In this document: positions 18,829 to 27,662 of the stretch, one piece after another | Layout of the letters: each line of letters opens with the position of its first letter | How positions within the stretch are numbered: the first letter of the stretch is position 1 | Assembly (NCBI RefSeq): GCF_003129905.1 | Contig: NZ_QFFM01000010.1 | Location: 52,538-116,537 of the forward strand | Length of the DNA: 64,000 nt | From: Bifidobacterium callitrichidarum | GTDB taxonomy: Bacteria > Actinomycetota > Actinomycetes > Actinomycetales > Bifidobacteriaceae | Direction of reading: 5' to 3' | Made by a program: the position numbers and the translations under genes | Notes under the pieces: generated by a model | Databases searched by the model: none | Seen by the model: the letters and a program-made list of their open reading frames with translations, nothing else | Told to the model about the DNA's origin: nothing

Positions 18829-18878
18829 AGCTCCCCTCAGCCCGCTCCGCGGCCAGCTCCCCTCAGAGAGGGGAGCCT
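18829..18878. repeat. Reverse copy of the two-hairpin repeat ending in a T-run
   Basis: CAGCTCCCCTCAGCCCGCTC through AGAGAGGGGAGCC, directly followed by TTTTTTG. The CTCCCCT/AGGGGAG hairpin plus T-run could act as a terminator in the plus direction. Confidence 0.7.
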
Positions 18879-18886
18879 TTTTGTTG

Positions 18887-19008
18887 GGCTCTGTTCAGTC
18901 ACAATTGATATGCATACTCAGGGACTACCCCTCAGTCGGCTTCGCCGGCAGCTCCCCTGACAAGGGGAGCCAAGATAAGGAGCATGTCAATTGCGATTGA
19001 ACAGAGCT
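18887..19008. mobile_element. MITE-like element carrying a reverse two-hairpin repeat
   Basis: Ends GGCTCTGTTCAGTCACAATT (left) and the inverse of GCTCTGTTCAATCGCAATTG (right) match at 23 of 26 positions. The core at 18923-18973 is a reverse two-hairpin repeat. Flanks are T-rich (TTTTTGTTG and TTTTCGTTT), a possible decayed duplication of a terminator T-tract. Confidence 0.72.
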
Positions 19009-19102
19009 TTTCGTTTGTCCCTGAAAACGCCAGGCAACATCCCTGTGCCGGTACTGTGAACACCCGCCCGTCCACTGCACCGCTCTCCTACACTGTGTAG
19101 CC

Positions 19103-20644
19103 ATGACGAGCTTGCGATTCCGCGAAGACGGCAGCTTCCGCGTGCTGCAGATGGCCGACGTGCAGGACGGCCCCGACGTACGGCCAGACACCATCCGCCT
19201 CATCCGCGAGGCCATCCGCGCCTCCGACCCGGACCTTGTGGTCTTCACCGGCGATCAGATCCGCGGCTACGACCCCGCCTACATCGACACTTTCCTGCGT
19301 CGTCGCGGCGAGGAACCCGGTGCCCGCGTGCGCGCAGTCACCGAAGTCGAGGCCAAACTGCGCGGCATCAAACGTCATCCCGTCATCCGCGAGGCCGCAG
19401 GCAAGGCGGCCGGACGCATCGCCGACCGACTGACCGAGGCCGGCCGTCCCGTACCTGCCAAAATCAGCGCAATCGCCGGAATCGCCAATGCCGGCACGAC
19501 CCCCGCAGATGCACCGGCGGGCTCCGACCCGGCGTCCCCGGCCTCCCCCGAACCCGCAGCAATCACAACCACACTCGCCCCGGACGCCCCCGCCACCATG
19601 GACGAGCTCATGGACCAGACGCGCGAGAAGGTCCGCCGCACGTTCTCCGGATTCCTCGGGCCCATCGTGGAGGCCGGCGTCCCCTTCGCCGCCACCTACG
19701 GCAACCACGACTTCCAGTGCGGCATCCTCGCCAACGAGCAGGACGACATCTACCGCGAGTTCCCCGGTTGCCTCAACCCGCAGGACAGCCTGGAGCCCGG
19801 CACGTTCGCCCTGCCCATCGAGTCGTCGGACGGCTCGGGCCGCGTGGCCATGTCCGTCATGATGGTCAATTCCGGTGATTACGCCGGCAAACCCGAGGAA
19901 AACGACGCCCAGTACCCGGCATACGTGGTCAACTCCCGCGGCCTCGATCTGGCCGATGCTGACGGCTACGGCACTCCCTCGCCCGAGGCCATCGACTGGC
20001 TGCGTGACGTCCAGACCGAACTCGGCGAGCGCAACGGCGATGGCAAGCCCGTGCCCGCCATCGCCTTCCAGCACATCCCCCCGCAGGAGTTCTACGACTG
20101 CCTGAAGGAGGTGCCCGCATGGACGCCGAATTCGGTGGAAGGGGCGCGCACCCACGCCGGCCACTGCTACGTGCTCGACCACACGGTCTGCCGACCGGGC
20201 TCGCGCCTGGGTGAGGCCATCGGCTGCGCGGACGAGAACGTGGGCGAGGTGAGCACGCTGACCGAGGCCGGCGGGTACTTCGCGCTGTTCTGCGGGCACG
20301 ACCACAAGAACGCCTTCGTAGGCCATGTGCACGGCATCGATCTGGGATACGCGCCCACCTGCGGCTTCGAATGCTACGGCCCGAAGTCGCGCTACCGCGG
20401 CATCCGCCTGTTCGAGTTCCACGAAAGCAATCCGGCCGGCTACGTGACGCGCATGCTCACGTGGGGCGATCTGGTGGGCCGCTACTCCAGCAATGAGGTG
20501 CGCGTCTGGTTCGAGGACCACTGCATCACCGACGCCATCGGCATCCGCAACGAGCTACGACGCCCACAGGTCTTCGCCGTCCTCGCCGGCGCCATGAGCC
20601 TCGGCTTCATCGCCATCATCCACTCCCTGCTCAAGCAGCGGTAG
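19103..20644 (+). CDS. Tail-anchored calcineurin-like metallophosphoesterase
   Basis: A 513-residue protein of the metallophosphoesterase superfamily. The metal-binding motifs appear in order: QMADVQDG, FTGDQIRG, TYGNHDFQ, AFQHIPPQ and FCGHDHKN. An Ala/Pro-rich insertion (about residues 125-165) separates the second and third motifs. The last ~25 residues (VFAVLAGAMSLGFIAIIHSLL) form a hydrophobic helix with a short basic end, so the enzyme is probably anchored in the membrane facing the cytoplasm. It resembles the Dcr2/purple-acid-phosphatase-like group; substrate unknown. The gene lies between two paralogous PASTA-like genes and converges on the second with only 7 bp between stops. Confidence 0.82.
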   Translation: MTSLRFREDGSFRVLQMADVQDGPDVRPDTIRLIREAIRASDPDLVVFTGDQIRGYDPAYIDTFLRRRGEEPGARVRAVTEVEAKLRGIKRHPVIREAAGKAAGRIADRLTEAGRPVPAKISAIAGIANAGTTPADAPAGSDPASPASPEPAAITTTLAPDAPATMDELMDQTREKVRRTFSGFLGPIVEAGVPFAATYGNHDFQCGILANEQDDIYREFPGCLNPQDSLEPGTFALPIESSDGSGRVAMSVMMVNSGDYAGKPEENDAQYPAYVVNSRGLDLADADGYGTPSPEAIDWLRDVQTELGERNGDGKPVPAIAFQHIPPQEFYDCLKEVPAWTPNSVEGARTHAGHCYVLDHTVCRPGSRLGEAIGCADENVGEVSTLTEAGGYFALFCGHDHKNAFVGHVHGIDLGYAPTCGFECYGPKSRYRGIRLFEFHESNPAGYVTRMLTWGDLVGRYSSNEVRVWFEDHCITDAIGIRNELRRPQVFAVLAGAMSLGFIAIIHSLLKQR

Positions 20645-20651
20645 GGCGCGC

Positions 20652-23162
20652 TTACACCAGGTTGCTGTAGAAGGTTTCGCCGGAGCCGCTGGTCTCGTTC
20701 ACCAGCGCCGGACCGGGCAAGGCGCTGGCCTGTCTGTCCGAACCGAAGTATCCGGCGCCCCAGCCCTTCATCGCGTCACTCAGGCGCGACACGGCGTATC
20801 CCTTGGGGTAGAGCGTGAACTCCCCGCATGGCGACATGCCATACGGTTCGGTGATGGTCACTTTGGCGCCGTTCTCGTCGTACGAGTCGCCGACGGTGCC
20901 TTTGATCTTCAGTCCTTTGGTGTCGCACTGCAGGGTATAGGTGCCGTCGTCGTTCTTCTTGGCCGAGACGAATTTCCCGGAGAATTCCGACTGGCTGCGG
21001 GTGCCGCGCGGGTATTCGCTGCCACCGCCACCCAGGTCGGTGTCGATGTATGTGCCTTCGAACGTGCCATCCTCGTGAACGGTCAGACTGGTGCCCCAGC
21101 CGCCGGCACCGGATGAGAAACCGTATTCTTCGGCGGCTTCCTTCATTGCCTCCTTGAAGACCTTGTCGGCAGCCGTATTCGATTTGCCTTGGGCGGTGCT
21201 GGACGAATCGCCGGATGAGCCATCGGAATCCTTGGCGCCTTTGACGGAGAGGTTGGTCATGGAGTCCCAGTCGTAGTCGCCGGTCTGATCGACCAGGTAG
21301 TAGGCGGTGGCGTCACTCGCGGCGGGCTTGAACTTCACGTCGTTGGTGTCGTCGGTGGACGGCACGAACGGGTTGTCGCCCACGTTTTCCTTGGTCACCT
21401 TCACGCTGGTCTGGTCGTACAGCGCGGGGTCGCGGTAGAGGATGAACGTGCGATCGCCGTCCACGGCCTTCTGCTTGCCGGCGGCCTTGACCGCGTCCGC
21501 GTCGAAGTAGCCGCCCTCTTCGGCGGCCTTGATGTCAGCGCCGGCCGCCACATAGACGAACAGATCGTTGGCCTTCATCTCGTAGGTGGCGCTGCCATCC
21601 CAGCCATCCGATTCGGAACGCGCCGACGGCACGCCGTTACGGCAACCATCGAACCACGTCGAAATCATCTGGCCGCCGCACATGGCGCCCTCGCCGCCGC
21701 TGCCGAAGTCGAACATGCCCCAGTTCTTGGTGATGAGGCGGTTCTTGGAACCACCCTCATATTTCTGCCCATCGGAAGTGATATCGATGGAGCAGCGAGC
21801 CACGTCCCCACCGTTTGAGGCGAAGCACTGGCTGACCTCAGTGCCGTCCGATGAGTCGCTGCCAGCCGAGGAGCCCCATGTCTGCGAGATGGTCGTATCA
21901 CCATAGTCGTTCTCGCCGGCGCTCAGCGTCATGCAGTCCTTGTCGATGTCGGTGATGGTCGCCTTGCAGTACGTGCCGGTGATGGCGTCGCTCATCATGT
22001 ACAGCGTGCGCGCGCCGGGCTGGGACCGGCCGGACGTGTCGATCATCAGATCGTTCACGCTGCCGGCGTCCACGCCCTGATACAGCGTGATGGACTCGCC
22101 CGAAGTCGTCGGCGAACCGGGTGCGGGATCTGCGCCGATCACCTTGCCGACCATGTTCTCGGAGGCGAAATGCCGCTTGACGGTCACGTCATAGCCCTGC
22201 GACTCCAGCTCGGAGCGCACGTCGGCCGCATCCTGCCCCACGATGTCCGCGCCGATGCCGTCGCCCTTGCCGGCCACGCCGATGTAGATGCCCTCGTCGC
22301 GCTTGTCTTCGGGCAGTCCGGTGCCGGCGGCGGGGTAGGTGGCCACCACGGACCCTTCCGGCATGCGTTTCGTATCGTTGACGATGACCTTCTTGTAATG
22401 CACGGGTACGCCCATCGTGTTGAAGGTGGACGTCACCTGTTCGGCCTGCTTGCCGATGACGCCTTTCGGCACGCCCGGTCCGGCCGATTCCTGCACGGTG
22501 ATCACCGCGCCTTTCGGCATGCGCGCGCCCGGCTGGGTGCCCTTGTATCCGACGAACGAGCCCTCGGTTTTGCCGGAGAACACCTGCTCGGTCCGGGCAC
22601 CGAAACCCTTGGCCTTAAGCGCGGCGGTCACATCCGAGGCCTTGACCTCCGCCGACTGTCCGTCGCCGGTATCCGATGCCGCGACGGCGATGGACGCGGG
22701 ATCCGGCAGCGAGCGCCCGCCCCACAGTTCCGCCTTCCGCGTGGCGAACAGCGCGATGCCGGCCACGACCAGCACGGCCAGCAACGCCGCCAACAGCAGC
22801 ACCATCCGATCCGGTTTGGCCGGGGCCGCGGCCGTCGTCGGGGCCGCAGTGCCGGCAGGTGCGACGGGTATGGTAGTCGCCGTGACGCCGGAGTGGACCA
22901 CCGGACCGGACGGCGTGGCGGCAGTCGCGGGAGGCATCGGGACGCCTGTACCCGCAGGCGCGGGAATGGCCCCGGAATTCGCCGCCGGCCGGACGGGAAC
23001 GGACGCGGTCTGCGGCAACGGAACCGCACCGGGCGCCGGAAGCCGCACACCAGGTTGGCCGGCCGGCGTCGTCGCTCGTCCGCCTCGTCTCAGCGGTGCC
23101 CCGCACCCCACACAGAACTTATTGCCGTCCTTATTGGCGGCACCACACCTCGCGCAGAACAT
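20652..23162 (-). CDS. Zinc-ribbon, single-pass membrane, PASTA-like extracellular protein (paralogue 2)
   Basis: An 836-residue paralogue of the protein at 16309-18648 with the same order of parts: zinc ribbon (CARCGAAN...CVGCG), Pro/Ala/Thr-rich linker, membrane helix (VLLLAALLAVLVVAGIALF), about three PASTA-like repeats (TVQESAGPGVPKGV; VVATYPAAGTGLPE; VIGADPAPGSPTTSG), a Cys- and Gly-rich middle region and a beta-rich C-terminal domain ending in SPCGEFTLYPKG, which parallels SPCGAWHWYPAG in paralogue 1. Start ATG 23162 (MFCARCGAANKDG) is chosen because it begins the zinc ribbon and has GAGGGAAG upstream; the longer ORF is Arg-rich. Function unknown; envelope sensing is inference. Confidence 0.75.
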   Translation of the reverse strand: MFCARCGAANKDGNKFCVGCGAPLRRGGRATTPAGQPGVRLPAPGAVPLPQTASVPVRPAANSGAIPAPAGTGVPMPPATAATPSGPVVHSGVTATTIPVAPAGTAAPTTAAAPAKPDRMVLLLAALLAVLVVAGIALFATRKAELWGGRSLPDPASIAVAASDTGDGQSAEVKASDVTAALKAKGFGARTEQVFSGKTEGSFVGYKGTQPGARMPKGAVITVQESAGPGVPKGVIGKQAEQVTSTFNTMGVPVHYKKVIVNDTKRMPEGSVVATYPAAGTGLPEDKRDEGIYIGVAGKGDGIGADIVGQDAADVRSELESQGYDVTVKRHFASENMVGKVIGADPAPGSPTTSGESITLYQGVDAGSVNDLMIDTSGRSQPGARTLYMMSDAITGTYCKATITDIDKDCMTLSAGENDYGDTTISQTWGSSAGSDSSDGTEVSQCFASNGGDVARCSIDITSDGQKYEGGSKNRLITKNWGMFDFGSGGEGAMCGGQMISTWFDGCRNGVPSARSESDGWDGSATYEMKANDLFVYVAAGADIKAAEEGGYFDADAVKAAGKQKAVDGDRTFILYRDPALYDQTSVKVTKENVGDNPFVPSTDDTNDVKFKPAASDATAYYLVDQTGDYDWDSMTNLSVKGAKDSDGSSGDSSSTAQGKSNTAADKVFKEAMKEAAEEYGFSSGAGGWGTSLTVHEDGTFEGTYIDTDLGGGGSEYPRGTRSQSEFSGKFVSAKKNDDGTYTLQCDTKGLKIKGTVGDSYDENGAKVTITEPYGMSPCGEFTLYPKGYAVSRLSDAMKGWGAGYFGSDRQASALPGPALVNETSGSGETFYSNLV

Positions 23163-23660
23163 CCTCGGTCTTCCCTCTATCCGAATGGTGCAATCGCGCA
23201 CCATTCTAGTGCGCCGCGGTTTCCTGCGGCTCCGCGGGGGCCCACGAACGCCCGCGGACAACCGCGTCCACCGCGAACACCCGCAAGCCTCGGCGCCGCC
23301 CTAGCCCTAGCCCCAGCGCCGGCCCATAAGAAGCCCCGGCCAACCCCGCGCGGCCGCGATGCATTCATGATACGATAGTAGTTGTCAGATGTCTGATAAC
23401 TCAGCGTAGAGCCATCACTCAGAGACCGGCGCGGATCCCACGCACTTGAGACGGCACCCGCACATGTCAGCACCGGACCCCCCCGACAAGCACCCCGCAC
23501 CCCCTATCGGGCCGGACCATATCGCAATGGGCACAAAACCGCGCCAGTACCGGCGTTTCGCACTATTGTGGTTGGCGAGACCCGCCGGGGAGAACGGCTT
23601 TCATCAACCGCGGCGGCAACGTCGCGACCCCGCAAGGACGAACAAGACAAGGAGCGTATC
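23163..23660. other. Intergenic region upstream of the GntR regulator
   Basis: About 500 bp separate two divergent genes. Apart from the operator dyad at 23382-23399 I see no supported feature; a short ORF at 23446-23664 lacks a ribosome-binding site and overlaps the regulator's own. The segment 23200-23340 is notably GC-rich. Confidence 0.5.
23382..23399. promoter_or_regulatory. Putative NanR operator upstream of the regulator gene
   Basis: TTGTCAGATGTCTGATAA contains, on the minus strand, ATCAGACATCTGAC, one change from the ATCAGACGTCTGAT dyad at 35807. It lies 260 bp before the regulator ATG, fitting autoregulation. Confidence 0.7.
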
Positions 23661-24518
23661 ATGAGCAACCCATCCGGTCCGGCCGCACTTGAGACGCCGA
23701 CCCAGACCGGGGAATCGACCCAATCGCACAACGATGAGGCCCCATACGAATATACCCAGCAGGAACTGGCGTTGTTGGCCCGCCTGTCGCTGCAAAGCAC
23801 ATCATCCGTCGTCCCCCCGCGCAGCCGTTGCGACGAGACGATGGACGCCATCAAATCCTACATCCTGCACGAGCATCTGCAGCCCGGAGACGTGCTGCCG
23901 ACCGAGGCGCAGCTGTGCAACACCATCGGCGCCTCCCGTTCCTCGGTGCGCGAAGCGGTGCGCAAGCTCGAGGCACTGAACATCGTCAATGTGGAGCATG
24001 GCAAAGGAACCTTCGTCGGGTCGCTGTCCTTGGACCCGATGGTGGAAACGCTCGCCTTCCGCTCCATGGTGTCCGTGGGCAAGAATTTCGCCGACCTGCA
24101 GGATGTGGTCCAGCTGCGGCGGTTCCTTGACCTCGGTTGTGCCGACGAGGTGGTGGCGTCGCTGGCGAACAGCGAGCAGCCGCATCTCATGAAGCTCGCC
24201 GATTCCATGACCGCCACTGCAAAGGACGGCAAGACCTTCCTCGCGCTCGACATCGAATTCCACATGGGCATCCTCGATTCGCTGGACAACACCATCGTCA
24301 AGCAGATGGTCCGGTCGCTTTGGCTGGTCCATATGGCGGTGCTCCCCCAGCTCGGGCTGCCGGTCTCCAGCGAGCTCGACCGCACCGCGGCGGCCCACCG
24401 CCGCATGCTCGACGCCGCGCTGGCGGGCGACGTCGAGGCGTATCGCAAGGCCGTCATCGACCATTACGAGCCCATCGAATCCATCCTCAAGCAGCGCATC
24501 GAAGACGGCGACGAGTAA
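23661..24518 (+). CDS. nanR: GntR-family (FadR/FCD type) regulator of the sialic-acid genes
   Basis: A 285-residue regulator. An N-terminal extension of about 50 residues precedes the winged helix-turn-helix (GDVLPTEAQLCNTIGASRSS, then VREAVRKLEALNIV and HGKGTFVG), followed by an all-helical FCD ligand-binding domain with its metal-binding histidines (e.g. DIEFHMGIL, HRRMLDAAL, IDHYEPI). In bifidobacteria a GntR-type NanR represses nan genes; position beside the nan cluster and the shared operator dyads make that role likely, but the ligand is inferred. ATG 23661 is preceded by AAGGAG at 7-base spacing; the longer ORF upstream has no such site. Confidence 0.82.
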   Translation: MSNPSGPAALETPTQTGESTQSHNDEAPYEYTQQELALLARLSLQSTSSVVPPRSRCDETMDAIKSYILHEHLQPGDVLPTEAQLCNTIGASRSSVREAVRKLEALNIVNVEHGKGTFVGSLSLDPMVETLAFRSMVSVGKNFADLQDVVQLRRFLDLGCADEVVASLANSEQPHLMKLADSMTATAKDGKTFLALDIEFHMGILDSLDNTIVKQMVRSLWLVHMAVLPQLGLPVSSELDRTAAAHRRMLDAALAGDVEAYRKAVIDHYEPIESILKQRIEDGDE

Positions 24519-24542
24519 CCCATCCCTTCCTCCAAATCCAAG

Positions 24543-24588
24543 AAGGCGGGGTCCGTTCCGGGAACATTTCCGGAACGGACCCCGCCTT
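24543..24588. terminator. Hairpin terminator after nanR (copy 1 of a duplicated terminator)
   Basis: A 19-bp perfect stem, AAGGCGGGGTCCGTTCCGG (24543-24561) and its inverse at 24570-24588, 24 bases after the nanR stop. The hairpin and its 3' flank (ATTCGGGAGGAGGGAAGGAA) recur 202 bp downstream. Confidence 0.8.
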
Positions 24589-24616
24589 CATTCGGGAGGA
24601 GGGAAGGAAAGGCATA

Positions 24617-24707
24617 GGCTCTGTTAAACCAAGATCGACATATCCCCCTATTCTTGGCTCCCCTTGTCAGGGGAGCCGGCTCGCAAAGCGAGACTGAGGG
24701 GTAGTCC
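24617..24707. mobile_element. Truncated MITE-like element between two duplicated terminators
   Basis: The left end GGCTCTGTTAAACCAAGATC matches the terminal repeat of the other elements. The core two-hairpin repeat at 24655-24706 has second hairpin GGCTCG/CGAGAC. No right-hand terminal repeat is found before the second terminator copy. Confidence 0.65.
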
Positions 24708-24744
24708 CACGAAGAAAACAGTCTCCGCCCCTCGTGCAACTAAG

Positions 24745-24788
24745 AAGGCGGGGTCGGCTCCGGGAAATTCCGGAACCGACCCCGCCTT
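24745..24788. terminator. Hairpin terminator after nagB (copy 2)
   Basis: AAGGCGGGGTCGGCTCCGG (24745-24763) pairs with 24770-24788 with one mismatch. It lies 32 bases past the nagB stop on the minus strand. Flanks repeat those of the 24543 hairpin, including ATTCGGGAGGAGGGAAGGAA. Confidence 0.78.
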
Positions 24789-24820
24789 CATTCGGGAGGA
24801 GGGAAGGAAACGAATCGAGA

Positions 24821-25633
24821 TCAGATGCCCTGCCAGGCCGGCTTGTGCTCGTACGAGTACCGGTAGTAGTCCTTGTGCCTCAGCCGGGAGGCCGCCGCCT
24901 CGTCCACGATGATTGTGGCGTGCGGGTGCAGCTGCAGGGCGGATGCCGGGCAGAACGCCGAAACGCCGCCCTCCACGGTCTCCGCCACCGCCTCGGCCTT
25001 GCCCGCGCCGAACGCCAGCAGCACCAGATGCCGTGCCTTGAGGATCGTGCCGATGCCCTGCGTGATGCAGTGCGTGGGCACCTGCGCGAGATCGTCGTCG
25101 AAGAACCGCGCGTTGTCGATGCGGGTCTGCTCGGTCAGCGTCTTGACGCGGGTTCCCGAGGCCAGCGAGGAGCCGGGCTCGTTAAAGCCCACGTGACCGT
25201 CCGTGCCGATGCCGAGGATCTGCACGTCGATGCCGCCGGCGGCCTCGATCGCCGCGTCATAGGCCGGTCCGGCACCCGCGATCCGTTCTCCGTCGGACAA
25301 GGGCGCGCCTTCCAGGATGTCGCCGGGCACGTGCACCTTGGCCGGGTCCAGGCCCAGCGGCTCGACCACCGTACGATGGATCGTCGCATGGTAGGACTCG
25401 GGGTGGGTCAGCGGCAGGCCGAGATACTCGTCCAGCGCGAACCCGCGCACCTGCGAGACGTCGATGGATTCGGCCTCGACGATGCCGGCCAGCGCACGGT
25501 ATGCGGCCAACGGGCTCGATCCGGTGGCCAGTCCCAGCACCGCGTCCGGCTTCGCCTTGATGAGGTCGGCCACACACCGGCCGTAGATCGCGCCGGCTTC
25601 GGCTTCGTCCTTGACAATGATGACTTCCGCCAT
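24821..25633 (-). CDS. nagB: Glucosamine-6-phosphate deaminase
   Basis: A 270-residue enzyme converting GlcN-6-P to fructose-6-P and ammonia. It has the phosphate-binding loop LATGSSPLAAYRAL, the DVSQVRGFALDEYLGL segment and the conserved IGTDGHVGFNEPGSS motif with the catalytic Asp/His region. It is the last catabolic step of the sialic-acid route encoded here. Transcribed after nanA (52-bp gap), and ends at a strong hairpin convergent with nanR. Confidence 0.95.
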   Translation of the reverse strand: MAEVIIVKDEAEAGAIYGRCVADLIKAKPDAVLGLATGSSPLAAYRALAGIVEAESIDVSQVRGFALDEYLGLPLTHPESYHATIHRTVVEPLGLDPAKVHVPGDILEGAPLSDGERIAGAGPAYDAAIEAAGGIDVQILGIGTDGHVGFNEPGSSLASGTRVKTLTEQTRIDNARFFDDDLAQVPTHCITQGIGTILKARHLVLLAFGAGKAEAVAETVEGGVSAFCPASALQLHPHATIIVDEAAASRLRHKDYYRYSYEHKPAWQGI

Positions 25634-25685
25634 GGGGAGATTCCTTTCTGGTTCAGGTCAGTTCAGGTCAGTTCGGGCCAGCAGC

Positions 25686-26648
25686 TCAGGCGACCACGGT
25701 GGAGGCGCTGACCTCCTCGGCGGTGCGCACCGGCTCCAGGCCGCATTCGCGCAGCACGCCGGCCACGGCCTCCACGTTCGCGCCAGTCAGCGCGCGCACC
25801 GGGTTGGGCATCTGGTTGGTCTCGAAGATGCCGAGCAACGCCATGGCGGTCTTGAACGCGCCCACGCCGGCACCGAATCCGGAGACCCCGGAGGTGACGT
25901 TCACGATGTTCATCAGCGCGGCGAGCTTGTCCTGCTCGGTGCGCACGGTGGCCCAGTCGCCGGCCTCGTAGGCCTGCCACATGCGCACGTAGCCGGTGCA
26001 CTCCACGTTGCCCAGGCCCGGCACGCTGCCGTCGGCGCCGACCATGTAGGCGCCCTCGACCACGCCCGCCTGACCGGTGAGCAGCACCAGCGGGTGGCCG
26101 GCCTTGCGGTTGGCGTCGCACAGGAAGCGGAAGGAGACGTCGTCGTTAGAGGAGTCCTTGACGCCGGTGAGCACGCCGTCAAGGCCGAGGCGGATGAGCA
26201 GGTCGCCGGGCAGCTTGACGTGCACGCACACGGGGATGTCGTAGGCGAACAGCGGCAGGTCCACGGCCTCGTGGATCAGGCGGAAGTGGTTCTCGATCTC
26301 GGGCAGGCCGCCGAGCGCGTAGAACGGTGCGGTGGCCACGATGGCGTCCGCGCCAAGTTCGGCGGCGACCTTGGCGTGGGCGATGACGCGCTCGGTCTCG
26401 GTGTCGATGCAGCCGACGAGCACCGGCACGCGACCGGCGGTGAATTCGATGGCGGCCTCGATGATCTCACGGCGGCGTTCGTCGGTGCTGAAGGCCACCT
26501 CGCCGGAGGAGCCGAGGAAGAACAGGCCGTTGACGCCCGCATCGACGAGACGGTCGATGGAGCGCTTGAAGCTGGCGCGGTCGAGCTGGCGGTCGGCGGT
26601 CAGCGGGGTCACGACCGGAGGGATTACGCCGCGGAAAGTGGTGTTCAT
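25686..26648 (-). CDS. nanA: N-acetylneuraminate lyase (dihydrodipicolinate synthase/NAL family)
   Basis: A 320-residue class I aldolase of the NAL/DHDPS family. It shows FLGSSGEVAF (the GxxGE loop), FAYDIPVCVHVKL with the catalytic tyrosine and GVKDSSND with the Schiff-base lysine at about residue 163. Sequence alone does not separate NanA from DHDPS-like aldolases; the surrounding nanE, nanK, nagB and importer genes support cleavage of N-acetylneuraminate to ManNAc and pyruvate. Start ATG 26648 (MNTTFRGVIPP) has AAGGAA upstream; the ORF extends further but without family similarity. A transcription terminator lies 116 bp upstream, so it probably has its own promoter or relies on read-through. 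Confidence 0.85.
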   Translation of the reverse strand: MNTTFRGVIPPVVTPLTADRQLDRASFKRSIDRLVDAGVNGLFFLGSSGEVAFSTDERRREIIEAAIEFTAGRVPVLVGCIDTETERVIAHAKVAAELGADAIVATAPFYALGGLPEIENHFRLIHEAVDLPLFAYDIPVCVHVKLPGDLLIRLGLDGVLTGVKDSSNDDVSFRFLCDANRKAGHPLVLLTGQAGVVEGAYMVGADGSVPGLGNVECTGYVRMWQAYEAGDWATVRTEQDKLAALMNIVNVTSGVSGFGAGVGAFKTAMALLGIFETNQMPNPVRALTGANVEAVAGVLRECGLEPVRTAEEVSASTVVA

Positions 26649-26763
26649 GTTGGTATTCCTTGTGTCTGTTGCTTCGTTGGAAGACGTTTGGATGGGTATC
26701 GATGGATGGGAATCAATCGGTCCGGCGGCCGCGTGGCGACCGGACCCGCGCAGGGACGGCCCA

Positions 26764-26793
26764 CCGGCGGGAATCATCGACGATTCCCGCCGG
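26764..26793 (-). terminator. Hairpin after the transporter operon
   Basis: A 12-bp perfect stem, CCGGCGGGAATC (26764-26775) and GATTCCCGCCGG (26782-26793), with a 6-base loop, about 35 bases past the stop of the last ATPase gene. No T-run on the minus strand. Confidence 0.6.
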
Positions 26794-26828
26794 CCAGGCC
26801 CTGCGTCTGCGTCGGATGCGCCGGACGC

Positions 26829-27662
26829 TCAGATGCACTCTTCCGGAGTCGGATGCAGCAGCGATGGCGCCGCGCCCAGCAGCAGCTTCGTGTAGTCGTC
26901 CTGCGGGTTGTTCAGCACATCCTTGGCCTCGCCGTGCTCGACGATGGTGCCGTGGTTCATCACCACGATCTCGTCGGAGACGTAGCGGACCGTCTGGATG
27001 TCGTGGCTGATGAACACCATCGACAGGCCGAGCGACTTCTTCAGGTCGGACAGCAGGTTGAGGATCTGCGCGCGCACGGACACGTCCAGCGCGGAGGTCG
27101 GCTCGTCGGCGATGATCGCGTCCGGGTTGAGCGAGAGCGCACGGGCGATGGCCACGCGCTGGCGCTGGCCGCCGGAGAGCTGGCCCGGCAGCGCGTTCAG
27201 CGCGGACTTCGGCAGGCCGACCATGTCGATGAGCTCGTAGGCGCGCTTGCGGCGGGCCGCCGAGTCACCGAGCTTGTGCACCACGAGCGGGTCCATGAGC
27301 TGGTCCTGCACGCTCATGCGGGCGTTGAGCGCGGTGGCCGGGTCCTGGAAGACCACGGAGACCACGCGGCCGATGTCCATGCGCTCCTTGGCGGTGCGCT
27401 TGGTCACGTCCTGGCCCTTGAAGAACACATGGCCGCCGGTGACGGTCTGCAGGCCGCACATCACGTTGGCCGTGGTGGACTTGCCGCAGCCGGACTCGCC
27501 CACGATGCCGATCGTGCGTCCGGGCATGAGCTTGAGGTTCACCTTGTTGACCGCCGTCACCTTCTTGGGGTGGAACAGCGTGCCGGCGCGTGTGGTGAAC
27601 ACGACTTCGGCGTCCCTCAGCTCGATGATCGGGGTTGCGTTGCTGTTGGTCTTGCTGTTCAT
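26829..27662 (-). CDS. ABC transporter ATP-binding protein (DppF-like) of the sialic-acid importer
   Basis: A 277-residue peptide-class ATPase: Walker A GESGCGKST, ABC signature LSGGQRQRV, Walker B AIIADEPTSALD and the H-loop SHD. The oligopeptide-type C-terminal extension is short (LLGAAPSLLHP). Its ATG overlaps the stop of the upstream permease-ATPase fusion by 4 bp (ATGA), indicating translational coupling. With the fused ATPase it would form the heterodimeric motor of a family-5 importer. The gene order matches the nanBCDF transporter described in B. breve, where it would be nanF; that naming is from memory. Confidence 0.88.
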   Translation of the reverse strand: MNSKTNSNATPIIELRDAEVVFTTRAGTLFHPKKVTAVNKVNLKLMPGRTIGIVGESGCGKSTTANVMCGLQTVTGGHVFFKGQDVTKRTAKERMDIGRVVSVVFQDPATALNARMSVQDQLMDPLVVHKLGDSAARRKRAYELIDMVGLPKSALNALPGQLSGGQRQRVAIARALSLNPDAIIADEPTSALDVSVRAQILNLLSDLKKSLGLSMVFISHDIQTVRYVSDEIVVMNHGTIVEHGEAKDVLNNPQDDYTKLLLGAAPSLLHPTPEECI

